Source: Hydrogenophaga sp. (GTDB taxonomy: Bacteria > Pseudomonadota > Gammaproteobacteria > Burkholderiales > Burkholderiaceae_C). Taken from it: a DNA stretch of 64,000 nt. The stretch lies in contig NZ_JAUSCF010000027.1 in NCBI RefSeq assembly GCF_030651625.1, positions 1-64,000 on the forward strand, in the 5' to 3' direction. Every line of letters begins with the position of its first letter. Positions within the stretch are counted from its first letter, which is position 1. The translations under genes and the position numbers were made by a program. The notes beneath the pieces are model-generated. The model ran no database searches, was not told the origin of the DNA, and saw only the letters and a list, made by a program, of their open reading frames with translations. Shown in pieces: positions 8,936 to 17,432 of the stretch.

Positions 8936-9103
8936 GTGGGACTCCTTTGGTCACACATTATCCGCACCGCACTTCGAACGACGCCACACGACGCCAGCCG
9001 GCTACGACAGATTGCCAGAAACCGCCGGCCAAAGGGCATGGCGCCCCGGTGTTCAATAGAGCCCTACGCGGCGCTCGCCGTCCCCCTACCTTCAGGAGCA
9101 TCG

Positions 9104-9808
9104 ATGCCCGATCTTTCCGCCTTCCCGATCACCCAGAAATGGCCCGCCCAACACCCGGAGCGGCTGCAACTCTACTCACTGCCCACACCGAACGGCGTGA
9201 AGGCATCGATCATGCTGGAAGAAACCGGCTTGCCCTATGAGGTGCACCTGGTGAACTTCGAGCAGAACGACCAGACCTCGCCGGCCTTTCTGTCACTCAA
9301 CCCCAACAACAAGATCCCGGCCATCCTCGACCCAGATGGGCCCGGCAACCAGCCACTGGCCCTGTTTGAATCTGGCGCCATCCTGATTTACCTGGCAGAA
9401 AAGACCGGCCAGTTCCTGCCAGTCGACGCTACGCAACGCTACGAAACCCTGCAATGGCTGATGTTCCAGATGGGCGGCGTGGGCCCCATGTTTGGCCAAC
9501 TCGGCTTCTTCCACAAATTCGCCGGCAAGGACTATGAAGACAAACGTCCCCGCGACCGCTACGTCGCCGAAAGCAGGCGCCTGCTCAACGTGCTGAACCA
9601 GCGCATGACCGGGCGCAACTGGCTCATGGGCGACGAATACTCCATAGCCGACATAGCCACCTGGCCCTGGGTCCGCAATCTCGTGGGCTTCTACGGCGCA
9701 GGCGACTTGGTAAGCTTCCAGGACTTCCCGGAACTGAAACGCGTACTGGAAGCCTTCGAAGCCAGACCCGCCGTGCAACGGGGGCTGAACATTCCCGCAA
9801 GGGGCTGA
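9104..9808 (+). CDS. YfcG-like glutathione S-transferase / disulfide reductase
   Basis: A 234-residue GST-fold protein very close in pattern to E. coli YfcG, a nu-class GST with disulfide-bond oxidoreductase activity on glutathione disulfide. Shared landmarks are the PTPNGVKASIMLEE N-terminus (Thr/Asn active-site region), NPNNKIPAI, LFESGAILIYLAEKTG, and the C-terminal YSIADIATWPWV. The start at 9104 follows AGGAGCATCG. It is divergent from the rhodanese gene. Confidence 0.9.
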   Translation: MPDLSAFPITQKWPAQHPERLQLYSLPTPNGVKASIMLEETGLPYEVHLVNFEQNDQTSPAFLSLNPNNKIPAILDPDGPGNQPLALFESGAILIYLAEKTGQFLPVDATQRYETLQWLMFQMGGVGPMFGQLGFFHKFAGKDYEDKRPRDRYVAESRRLLNVLNQRMTGRNWLMGDEYSIADIATWPWVRNLVGFYGAGDLVSFQDFPELKRVLEAFEARPAVQRGLNIPARG

Positions 9809-9828
9809 GGCGAACCAGCGCGTGGGTG

Positions 9829-9856
9829 AGCCCTTCGACAGGCTCAGGGCGAACGG
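9829..9856 (+). repeat. Common proteobacterial CCCTTCGACAGGCTCAGGG repeat
   Basis: Holds CCCTTCGACAGGCTCAGGG followed by CGAACGG, a small palindromic intergenic repeat seen widely in Proteobacteria. It lies 20 bases after the GST stop and could fold as a short stem (GAGCC with GGCTC). Confidence 0.7.
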
Positions 9857-9911
9857 AGAGGTGTGCAAGGCCAAAAGACAAAACCACTCCGGCGCGAAGT
9901 GCCTCAATCCA

Positions 9912-10019
9912 GGGCACCCGAGGATCCGGCTTCGCCGGTCGAAGGGGTGCGTCCCCCTGCCCAGCGGCGAAGCCGCGCCAGAGCGGGGGGAAGCCGCGTC
10001 AGCGGCGCAGGGGGGTGAG
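9912..10019 (-). repeat. GC-rich intergenic palindromic repeat, copy 2
   Basis: The same family as copy 1, in reverse orientation: GGATCCGGCTTCGCCGG, then GGTGCGTCCCCC and GCGGCGCAGGGGGG. It lies between the convergent GST and trkH genes and ends at the trkH stop. Confidence 0.65.
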
Positions 10020-10021
10020 CG

Positions 10022-11482
10022 TCATTTTCTCCAGAAGTGCCCCGTGAACAGCACCAGCACCGTCAGCAGTTCCAGCCGCCCCAGCAGCATGGCGATGGTC
10101 AGCACCCAGATCTGTACATCGGTCAACACGCCGAAGTTGCTGGCCGGCCCCACGTCGCCCAAACCAGGACCGATGTTGTTCACCGTGGCCACCACCGCAG
10201 AAAACGAGGTCACGATGTCCAGACCGGTAAAAAGCAACAACATGGTCAGACCCATGGTGGTGGCGCCGTAGATCAGCATGAAACCCAGCACGGCCGTCAT
10301 CACCGACATGGGCATCACAGCACCCCCGAGCGTCACCGGGTTCACCACGCGCGGATGGATGATGCGCACCAGTTCGCGCCGCGCCTGCTTGACCAGAAGC
10401 ACCATGCGCACCATCTTGATACCCCCACCGGTGGAGCCAGCACACGACACGAAACAACCCAGGAACATCAGCAGCACCGGTGCAAACACCGGCCAGACCG
10501 CGTAATTGGTGGAGGCATAGCCGGTGGTCGTGGCCAGTGAAAGCACGTGGAAGGCGCTGGCTCGCAGGGCCTCCGAAAAATCGTCGTACACGCCATGTGC
10601 CAGCAAAAGCACCGTCACCAGCGCGATCGAGGCGAGCAGCACGCTCACGTAGGTACGAATTTCGCGATCTCCCGTGATGGGTCTGAGGGAGCGGCTGCGC
10701 AACACGATGAAATAGCGCATGAAGCTGATGCCCGCAAGTGCCATGAACAACGTGGCCACGGCTTCAATCTGCGGCGAGTTCCAGTAGCCAAAGCTCGCAT
10801 CGTGCGAAGAAAATCCGCCCAGCCCCATGGTGGTGCACATGTGCATGAAGGCGTCAGCCCAGCTCATGCCGGCCCAGCGGTAGGCCAGCATGCAGGCCAC
10901 CGAAAACAGCACGTACACACTCCAAAGGCCGCGCGCGGTCTCAGCGATGCGGGGCGTGAACTTGGTGTCCTTCATGGGGCCGGGGGTCTCTGCCCGGTAC
11001 AGCTGCACGCCACCCAGACCCAGCAGAGGCAGCACCGCTACCACCAGCAGCATGATGCCCAGGCCTCCCAACAGCTGCAGGAAGCAGCGCCAGATGTTGA
11101 CCGACAGCGGCAGCGCGTCGAGCCCAGAGAGCGCTGTCGACCCGGTGGCGGTGAGCGCGCTCATGGACTCGAAGTAGGCCTTGGTCCAGGTGATGTCCGG
11201 CACCGTGAACATCAGCGGCGCAGCTGCGTAAGCCGGCAGCAGCAGCCAGACCAGGTTGACCAGCAGGAATCCGTCCTTGGGCATCAGCTCGCGCCGATAC
11301 TGGCGGGTGAGATGCCACATCACCAGCCCGCTCGCTGCAGCGAAGCCAAAACCCAGCGCCCAGATGATCACCTGCTGCTGCGCGTCCTGAAACCAGGCCC
11401 AGGCAAGCGGCACCAGAAAAGCTGGCGAAAACGCCAGCAAAATGCGCGAAAAAATGGCCAGAACCGGAAGCAGGCTGTACAT
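10022..11482 (-). CDS. trkH: TrkH potassium uptake channel subunit, paralog 1
   Basis: A 486-residue K+ translocating subunit of the Trk system. The four pore loops are seen in order: ALTATGSTALSGLD, TMGLGGFSSHDASFG, ATTTGYASTNY and ATVNNIGPGLG, each with the selectivity-filter Gly. The start at 11482 (MYSLLPVLAI) gives the standard length; the upstream open frame lies in the neighbouring trkH. It lies 31 bases downstream of a second trkH on the same strand and would use the shared TrkA gate encoded upstream. Confidence 0.92.
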   Translation of the reverse strand: MYSLLPVLAIFSRILLAFSPAFLVPLAWAWFQDAQQQVIIWALGFGFAAASGLVMWHLTRQYRRELMPKDGFLLVNLVWLLLPAYAAAPLMFTVPDITWTKAYFESMSALTATGSTALSGLDALPLSVNIWRCFLQLLGGLGIMLLVVAVLPLLGLGGVQLYRAETPGPMKDTKFTPRIAETARGLWSVYVLFSVACMLAYRWAGMSWADAFMHMCTTMGLGGFSSHDASFGYWNSPQIEAVATLFMALAGISFMRYFIVLRSRSLRPITGDREIRTYVSVLLASIALVTVLLLAHGVYDDFSEALRASAFHVLSLATTTGYASTNYAVWPVFAPVLLMFLGCFVSCAGSTGGGIKMVRMVLLVKQARRELVRIIHPRVVNPVTLGGAVMPMSVMTAVLGFMLIYGATTMGLTMLLLFTGLDIVTSFSAVVATVNNIGPGLGDVGPASNFGVLTDVQIWVLTIAMLLGRLELLTVLVLFTGHFWRK

Positions 11483-11513
11483 GGAATGGTTATCTATCCG
11501 CGCATTGGCGGCC

Positions 11514-12986
11514 CTAGCGCCGCCAGAACCCCGGGGTGAACAGCACCAGGAAAGAAAGGATCTCCAGACGTCCGAGCAACATGGCAAGCGTACAGACCCA
11601 GGTCTGAAAATCGTTCAACCCCTGAAAATTGCCAGCCGGCCCCACAGGTCCCAGGCCAGGACCCATGTTGTTGACGCTGGCCACCACGGCAGAGAACGCA
11701 GTATCAAACGGCATGTCGGACAGCATGAGCACCATGGTCAATCCGATGATGGTGCCCCCATAGAGCAGCATGAAGCCCAGCACCGAGAGCAGCGTGCCGT
11801 TGTCCACCGCATGGCCGCTGAGCATCACCGGCCGCACCATGCGCGGATGAATGCTGCGCGACATTTCCCGGCGCGCCTGCTTGATCAGCAGCAGCACGCG
11901 GGCCATCTTGATGCCGGCGCCGGTGGAGCCTGCGCTCGTGGCAATGCCTGACAAAAGAATCATGAACAGCGGCGCAAACACCGGCCAGAGGGTGTAGTCG
12001 GTGGTGGAATATCCGGTGGTTGATCCAATGGAAACCACATTGAACATGGCTGTGCGCAGGGCTTCCAGCGGATCGGTCATCACCCCTTTGACCAGCAACA
12101 GCATGGCCACCAACAGGCTGCCACCCAACAGCAGCGCCTGGGTCGAGCGCCACTCCTGATCGCGCACGATGCGCCCCGGACTGCCCTTGGCCACCGCCAC
12201 GAAGTACAGGGCAAAGTTGCCGCTGGCCACCAGCATGAACACAATGGCAATCCACTCCAGCGTGGGCGAGGCGAAGTGGCCGAAGCTGTTGTCGTGTGTG
12301 GACAACCCCCCCAGACTCATGGTGGTGAACATGTGCGCCCAGGCATCCAGCGCCGTCATGCCGCCCATCCAGTAAGCCAGCACGCAGACCAGCGACAGAC
12401 CACAGTAGACGCTCCAAAGCCCTTTGGCGGTCTCGGTGATGCGTGGCGTGAGCTTCGCCTCCTTCATGGGGCCGGTGGCTTCGGCGCGGAACACCTGGCT
12501 ACCGCCCACGCCCAGCATGGGCAGGATGGCCACTGCCAGCACCAGGATGCCCATGCCACCCAGCCACTGCAGGAAGCAGCGCCAGAGGTTGATGGAGCCT
12601 GGCAGCGCGTCCAGACCGCTGATCACCGTGGCGCCGGTCGTCGTCAGGCCCGACATGGCTTCGAAGTAGGCGTCGGTGAAACTGATGGGCGTGCCCGCCT
12701 GCGCAAAGTGGATCAGCAAGGGGAAGCTCGCGCACAGCGGCAACAGTGTCCACACCAGTCCCACGAGCAGGATGCCGTCGCGGGTCTGCAGCTCCACGTT
12801 TCGCCCCACAACCGCCACTGCACTGCGCAGCAGCAGGCCCAGCACAAAGGTGGCAGCGATGGCTGGCGGAAAGGCCCACAGCGCGCCGTCCTGCATCAGC
12901 CAGGCCACCGCCAGCGGCACGCACATGGTGACCGAAAACACCATCACGATGGCCCCGAGCACAGGGAAAACACGCAACAACGGCAT
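11514..12986 (-). CDS. trkH: TrkH potassium uptake channel subunit, paralog 2
   Basis: A 490-residue second TrkH. Its pore loops are SGLTTTGATVISGLD, TMSLGGLSTHDNSFG, SIGSTTGYSTTDY and ASVNNMGPGLG, so all four filter glycines are kept. The ATG at 12986 is preferred; an in-frame TTG at 13010 would add eight residues and overlap the trkA end. It is 16 bases after the trkA stop. The two TrkH copies are clearly diverged rather than a fresh duplication. Confidence 0.92.
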   Translation of the reverse strand: MPLLRVFPVLGAIVMVFSVTMCVPLAVAWLMQDGALWAFPPAIAATFVLGLLLRSAVAVVGRNVELQTRDGILLVGLVWTLLPLCASFPLLIHFAQAGTPISFTDAYFEAMSGLTTTGATVISGLDALPGSINLWRCFLQWLGGMGILVLAVAILPMLGVGGSQVFRAEATGPMKEAKLTPRITETAKGLWSVYCGLSLVCVLAYWMGGMTALDAWAHMFTTMSLGGLSTHDNSFGHFASPTLEWIAIVFMLVASGNFALYFVAVAKGSPGRIVRDQEWRSTQALLLGGSLLVAMLLLVKGVMTDPLEALRTAMFNVVSIGSTTGYSTTDYTLWPVFAPLFMILLSGIATSAGSTGAGIKMARVLLLIKQARREMSRSIHPRMVRPVMLSGHAVDNGTLLSVLGFMLLYGGTIIGLTMVLMLSDMPFDTAFSAVVASVNNMGPGLGPVGPAGNFQGLNDFQTWVCTLAMLLGRLEILSFLVLFTPGFWRR

Positions 12987-13002
12987 GGAAAACCTGACCA
13001 GG

Positions 13003-14394
13003 TCAGCCAAAGAATGTGGCGCTTACCTGAAACAGCTTTTCAACTTCGCGGACCAGGCGCTTGTTGGGAATGAACATGATGATGTGGTCATCGGTTTCAA
13101 TCACCGTGTCGTGGTGGGGCATGAGCACCTCGGACTTGCGCCCCTCGCCGCGCACGATGGCGCCGATGCGTGCGCCCTTGGGCAGTTTGATTTCTTCCAC
13201 CTTGCGACCGACGAGTTTGCTCGTCTTCACATCGCCGCGCGCAATACCTTCGAGCGCTTCGGCAGCACCCCGGCGCAGGCTGTGCACCGCGGCCACGTCG
13301 CCCCGGCGCAAGTGCGTGAGCAACTCGCCGATCACGGTTTGCGAAGGTGAAATGGCGATGTCGATGGTGCTGCCCTGCATCATGTCGGCATAGGCACGGC
13401 GGTTGATGAGCGCCATGACCCTCCCTGCGCCCAGGCGTTTGGCCAGCATGGCCGACATGATGTTGTCTTCATCGTCGTTGGTCAGTGCCAGGAACAGGTC
13501 CATCTGGCCGACGTTTTCTTCCAGCAGCAGGTCTTCGTCGGCCCCGTCTCCGTGGAGGATCAGCATGCTCGACGGCAACTGGCTGGCCAGGTATTCGCAG
13601 CGCTTCTTGTCGCGCTCGATGATCTTCACATCGCACTGTCCGACCAGGCTGCGCGCCAGCCGCAGGCCCACCTTGCCGCCACCGGTGATCATGACGCGCT
13701 GTACCGGTTTGTCGATGTTGTGGATGGCACCGAGCACATAGCGGATCTTCTGCGTGTCAGCGAGCACGAACACCTCGTCGCCCGCCAGAATGCGGGTGGT
13801 CTTGGTGGCATCCATCTCGGTTTCCAGCCGGTACAACGCCACCACGCGCATCTCGGCGTGCGGAAAGCGTTCGCGAAACTCGCCGATGGTGTGGCCCACC
13901 AGCGCACCGCCGTAGGCCGCGCGCATGGCGATCAGGCTGGCGCGGCCGTCGGCGAACTCCAGCACCTGCAGGGCTTCCGGATAGCTGATGAGCTGGTGGA
14001 TGTAGCGCGTGACCGACTCTTCCGGGCAGATGACGTGGTCCACCGCAAAGCCGTTCTTACCCAGCAGCTCGTCGCCCTCCACAAACTCGGGCGAGCGCAG
14101 GCGGGCGATGGTGCTGGGAACGTTGAAGATGTCGTGCGCCACCTTGCAGACCACCAGGTTGGCTTCGTCATTGGCGGCGCAGGCAATCACCATGTCGGCG
14201 TCCTTGGCCCCGGCTTCCCGCAGCACCGAGGGTTGAATGCCGTTGCCCACCACCCCCCGCAGATCCAGCCGGTCTTCCAGCAACCGCAACCGGGCAGGGT
14301 CGTGGTCGATGACGGTGATGTCGTTCTGCTCTGAAACCAGACTCTCGGCGACGCTCTCGCCCACACGGCCAGCGCCCAGGATGATGATGTTCAT
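13003..14394 (-). CDS. trkA: TrkA, NAD-binding regulator of K+ uptake
   Basis: A 463-residue peripheral membrane protein that gates TrkH. It has two RCK units. The first Rossmann motif GAGRVG is at residues 7-12 and the second, GGGKVG, near residue 237; each is followed by a TrkA_C domain. The start at 14394 puts the first dinucleotide site at the normal N-terminal distance; the longer open frame upstream has no such start context. It heads the trkA-trkH-trkH gene set. Confidence 0.95.
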   Translation of the reverse strand: MNIIILGAGRVGESVAESLVSEQNDITVIDHDPARLRLLEDRLDLRGVVGNGIQPSVLREAGAKDADMVIACAANDEANLVVCKVAHDIFNVPSTIARLRSPEFVEGDELLGKNGFAVDHVICPEESVTRYIHQLISYPEALQVLEFADGRASLIAMRAAYGGALVGHTIGEFRERFPHAEMRVVALYRLETEMDATKTTRILAGDEVFVLADTQKIRYVLGAIHNIDKPVQRVMITGGGKVGLRLARSLVGQCDVKIIERDKKRCEYLASQLPSSMLILHGDGADEDLLLEENVGQMDLFLALTNDDEDNIMSAMLAKRLGAGRVMALINRRAYADMMQGSTIDIAISPSQTVIGELLTHLRRGDVAAVHSLRRGAAEALEGIARGDVKTSKLVGRKVEEIKLPKGARIGAIVRGEGRKSEVLMPHHDTVIETDDHIIMFIPNKRLVREVEKLFQVSATFFG

Positions 14395-14538
14395 GGTCGC
14401 GGAATCATACGCCTGCTGGCCCGCCACGTCCGCACCCGACACGTGGTAGCCAGGCGACACAACCGGCAGGCGGGAATCCCGCACGAAATCCACCATCCAG
14501 TGCGACCACCATCTGTGGCTGCGCCTGTAAGTTCGCAA

Positions 14539-16524
14539 TCAGAAGTGAATGCCACGCATCATCTGCTGCATGGCCACTGCCTCGGCCGAAAGCTGTGACT
14601 TGGCGGCTTTTTCGCCTTTGGCTGCCGATGAATCCGGAAACATGCGGAAGCTCGTGTTCATCACGATCTGCGCCACACGCGGCACAAACGCGTGCAGCAC
14701 CTGGCCGGTCACACCCAGGCGGGTGGCGATGCGCACCGGCTTGAAGATGCAGGCCTGCGCAATCATGTCTGCGGCTTCTTCCGGGGCGAGCGTGGGCACG
14801 TTCTTGTAGATCTGGGTGGGCGCGATCATGGGCGTGCGCACCAGCGGCATGTTGATGGTGGTGAACGAAATGCCCTGGTCGGCGAACTCGCTGCTGGCAC
14901 AGCGCGTCCACGCATCCAGTGCCGCCTTGCTCGCCACGTAGGCACTGAAACGCGGGGCGTTGGTCAGCACGCCGATGGAGCTGATGTTGACCACATGGCC
15001 CTTGCGCTTGGCCACCATGCCGGGCAGCAACCCCATGGTCACCCGCAGACAGCCGAAGTAGTTGAGCTGCATGGTGCGTTCGAAGTCGTGGAAGCGGTCG
15101 TAGCTGCCTTCGATCGCACGGCGAATGGATCTGCCGGCGTTGTTGATCAGGAAATCCACGCTGCCGTGATTGTCGGTCAGCAGCTTCACAAAACGGTCGG
15201 CATCGTTCATGTCGGCGATGTCGGCCGGGTAGGCGATGAACTCGTAGCCCTTGGCCCTGGCTTCTGCGCAAGCCTCATCGAGCTTGTCCTGGTCTCGCCC
15301 GCAGATGATGGTGGTCGCGCCGGCCTCGGCGAACTTGTGGGCCGCCGCCAGGCCAATGCCGGAACTGCCCCCGGTGACCAGCACCACCTTACCGGCCACG
15401 GTTCCCTTGAGGCTGCGGTCGATGTGCAGGTCAGGGTCGAGGTGGCGCTCCCAGTAATCCCACAGGCGCCAGGCGTAGTCCTTGAAATTGGGGCAGGCAA
15501 TCCCGCTGCCCTTGAGTGCAGCGAGCGTGTCGCGGCAGTCGAAGCGCGTGGGGTAGTTGACGAAGGTCATCATCTCCTCGGGCAAGCCGAGGTCCTGCAT
15601 GATGGCCTTGTAGACACGGCGCACCGGCGCCAGCGCCATCAGGCCCTTCTTCACGCTCTTGGGGATGAAGCCCATGAGCGCGGCGTTGATGAACAGGTTC
15701 ATCTTCGGCGCGTGCGCCGCCTTGCTCAGGATGTCGAGCACGTCGCCCACGCGGTAGCCCATCGGGTCCACCAGATGGAAGCAGGCACCGCTGCTGCGTT
15801 TGAGGTGGCTGATGTGATCGAGCGCATCGACCACGAAGTCCACCGGCACGATGTTGATACGACCACCCTCCAGGCCCACGCTGGGCATCCACGGCGGCAG
15901 GATCTGGCGCAGGCGCTGGATCAGCTTGAAGAAGTAGTAGGGGCCGTCGATCTTGTCCATCTCGCCGGTGGTGCTGTCACCCACCACGGCGGCCGGGCGG
16001 TACACGCTCCACGGAACCTTGCACTCCTGGCGCACGATTTTTTCGCTCTCGTGCTTGGTCATGAAATAGGGGTGATCCAGGCCTTCTGCTTCGTCGAACA
16101 TGTCTTCGCGAAATACGCCTTCGTACAGCCCCGCGGCCGCGATCGACGACACGTGGTGAAAATGTCCGGCGCCAACCGCCTTGGCAAACTCCACGGTGTT
16201 TCGCGTACCGTCCACGTTCACCGCGATCTGGCTTTCGGCATCGGCCTCCAGGTCGTACACGGCGGCCAGGTGGTAGAAGTGATCGATCTGGCCCTTCAGG
16301 GTCTTGCTCGCTTCGGCGCTCACGCCCAGCTTTTTGCTGGTGAGATCGCCAAACACGGGGACCGCGCGTGCGGCACTCACGCCCCAGTAGCTGCGCAGGT
16401 CTGCCACCTTGCCTTCGCTTTCCTGGCGGATCAGGAAGTGCACCACCGCCCCTTTGCGCTCCAGCAGTTTCTTGACAAGCCGCTTGCCGATGAAACCGGT
16501 TGCACCGGTGACGAAGTAATGCAT
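14539..16524 (-). CDS. Fatty acyl-CoA reductase (alcohol-forming, two SDR domains)
   Basis: A 661-residue fusion of two reductase domains. The N-terminal half is an extended SDR (GATGFIG at residues 7-13, YFMTK as the Tyr-x3-Lys pair). The C-terminal half is a classical SDR (GGSSGIG near residue 385, NNAGRSIRR, YVASK near residue 526). From memory, the order, length and many segments (HFHHVSSIAAAGL, GEMDK-DGPYYFFK, FERTMQLNYFG, SIGVLTNAPRFSAYV) match the Marinobacter alcohol-forming acyl-CoA reductase of the Maqu_2220 type, which makes fatty alcohol from acyl-CoA using NADPH. The start at 16524 sets the first glycine motif correctly. With the wax synthase at 28.6 kb it would supply the alcohol for wax esters. 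Confidence 0.82.
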   Translation of the reverse strand: MHYFVTGATGFIGKRLVKKLLERKGAVVHFLIRQESEGKVADLRSYWGVSAARAVPVFGDLTSKKLGVSAEASKTLKGQIDHFYHLAAVYDLEADAESQIAVNVDGTRNTVEFAKAVGAGHFHHVSSIAAAGLYEGVFREDMFDEAEGLDHPYFMTKHESEKIVRQECKVPWSVYRPAAVVGDSTTGEMDKIDGPYYFFKLIQRLRQILPPWMPSVGLEGGRINIVPVDFVVDALDHISHLKRSSGACFHLVDPMGYRVGDVLDILSKAAHAPKMNLFINAALMGFIPKSVKKGLMALAPVRRVYKAIMQDLGLPEEMMTFVNYPTRFDCRDTLAALKGSGIACPNFKDYAWRLWDYWERHLDPDLHIDRSLKGTVAGKVVLVTGGSSGIGLAAAHKFAEAGATTIICGRDQDKLDEACAEARAKGYEFIAYPADIADMNDADRFVKLLTDNHGSVDFLINNAGRSIRRAIEGSYDRFHDFERTMQLNYFGCLRVTMGLLPGMVAKRKGHVVNISSIGVLTNAPRFSAYVASKAALDAWTRCASSEFADQGISFTTINMPLVRTPMIAPTQIYKNVPTLAPEEAADMIAQACIFKPVRIATRLGVTGQVLHAFVPRVAQIVMNTSFRMFPDSSAAKGEKAAKSQLSAEAVAMQQMMRGIHF

Positions 16525-16742
16525 GGATATCTCCTGTTGAAAGGCGGGTGAAAGCAATCCCGCATTCTTCACCAGCCGTGCTCGCGCTCCATTCCGCACA
16601 AACCCGCGTGTGTGCCGTCATTAGTTGCCAGCCCCTACACAGCCCCCGTCACACCCCGTACATTGGCTCCATGAAATTGCTGGCGGTCGCCTCTCGCGCA
16701 ATGCCAGCCTCCTGCAACCCATCTCTCTCTACAAGGAATCCC

Positions 16743-17309
16743 ATGGTCAAGAAAGTCCAGAAATCCAGCGCATCCTCCAAAGCTTCGGCGTCCGCGTCGC
16801 CGCTGTCTGGTGCCATCAAGGACTCGGCACAGCAGATCTGGCTGGCCGGCCTGGGTGCTTTTTCGAAGGCGCAGGAAGAAGGCGGCAAGGCTTTCGAAAC
16901 GCTGGTCAAGGAAGGCCTGTCGATCCAGCGCAAGACGCAGTCGGTGGCCGAAGAGCGCATCTCCGAAGCCTCCAACCGCATGAGCAGCATGGCCACGGAA
17001 ATCTCTTCCAAGGCCACCGGCCAGTGGGACAAGCTGGAAAACCTGTTTGAAGAGCGCGTGGCCAAGGCCCTGAACAAGCTGGGCGTGCCCTCCGCACGTG
17101 ACGTGGACGCCCTGATCGCCCGCATTGACGACCTGACCCAGCACGTGCAACGCCTCGGCGGCAAGCCGGTGGCGGCCACCAGGCCTTCGGCCAAGGCAGC
17201 GCCCCGCAAAGCTCCAGCCAAGACCGCAGCCAAAGCCGCCACCAAGGCACCCGCGAAGGCTGCGGCCAAGCCGGCTGCGCGCAAAACCAGCCGCACCAAG
17301 GCAGCCTGA
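16743..17309 (+). CDS. PHA granule-associated phasin with histone-like tail
   Basis: A 188-residue phasin. Residues about 20-135 are amphipathic helix and coiled coil (QQIWLAGLGAFSKAQEEGGKAFETLV) of the PhaF/PhaI class, which coats polyhydroxyalkanoate granules. The last 45 residues are Ala/Lys/Pro repeats resembling histone H1, as in Pseudomonas PhaF, and suggest DNA contact that helps segregate granules. The start at 16743 follows AAGGA. A strong terminator follows. Confidence 0.88.
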   Translation: MVKKVQKSSASSKASASASPLSGAIKDSAQQIWLAGLGAFSKAQEEGGKAFETLVKEGLSIQRKTQSVAEERISEASNRMSSMATEISSKATGQWDKLENLFEERVAKALNKLGVPSARDVDALIARIDDLTQHVQRLGGKPVAATRPSAKAAPRKAPAKTAAKAATKAPAKAAAKPAARKTSRTKAA

Positions 17310-17345
17310 GCATCTGCATGGCGCGTTGCCTGACGGCCATTCATC

Positions 17346-17369
17346 AAGGGGCGCTGACGCCCCTTTTTT
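17346..17369 (+). terminator. Rho-independent terminator after phasin
   Basis: Stem AAGGGGCG / CGCCCCTT with a CTGA loop, followed directly by TTTT. It ends the phasin transcript 36 bases after its stop. Confidence 0.88.
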
Positions 17370-17383
17370 GCGCCTGCCGACGA

Positions 17384-17398
17384 TGCTGCAATGCAGCA
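17384..17398. promoter_or_regulatory. Perfect TGCTGCA-A-TGCAGCA dyad upstream of patatin gene
   Basis: A 15-base perfect inverted repeat with a single central base. It contains CTGCAATGCAG, which fits CTGC-N3-GCAG, the site form described for the PHA-responsive repressor PhaR in alpha-proteobacteria. It sits 35 bases before the preferred patatin start, about where a -35 box would lie if TACACT at 17420-17425 is the -10. Confidence 0.5.
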
Positions 17399-17432
17399 GT
17401 TTTCTTTGGGACTGCGGTCTACACTCGAACGC

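Noticed and set aside
14692-16551. A 619-codon plus-strand frame opposite the acyl-CoA reductase
   Set aside because: Antisense shadow. The minus-strand product has complete SDR motifs.
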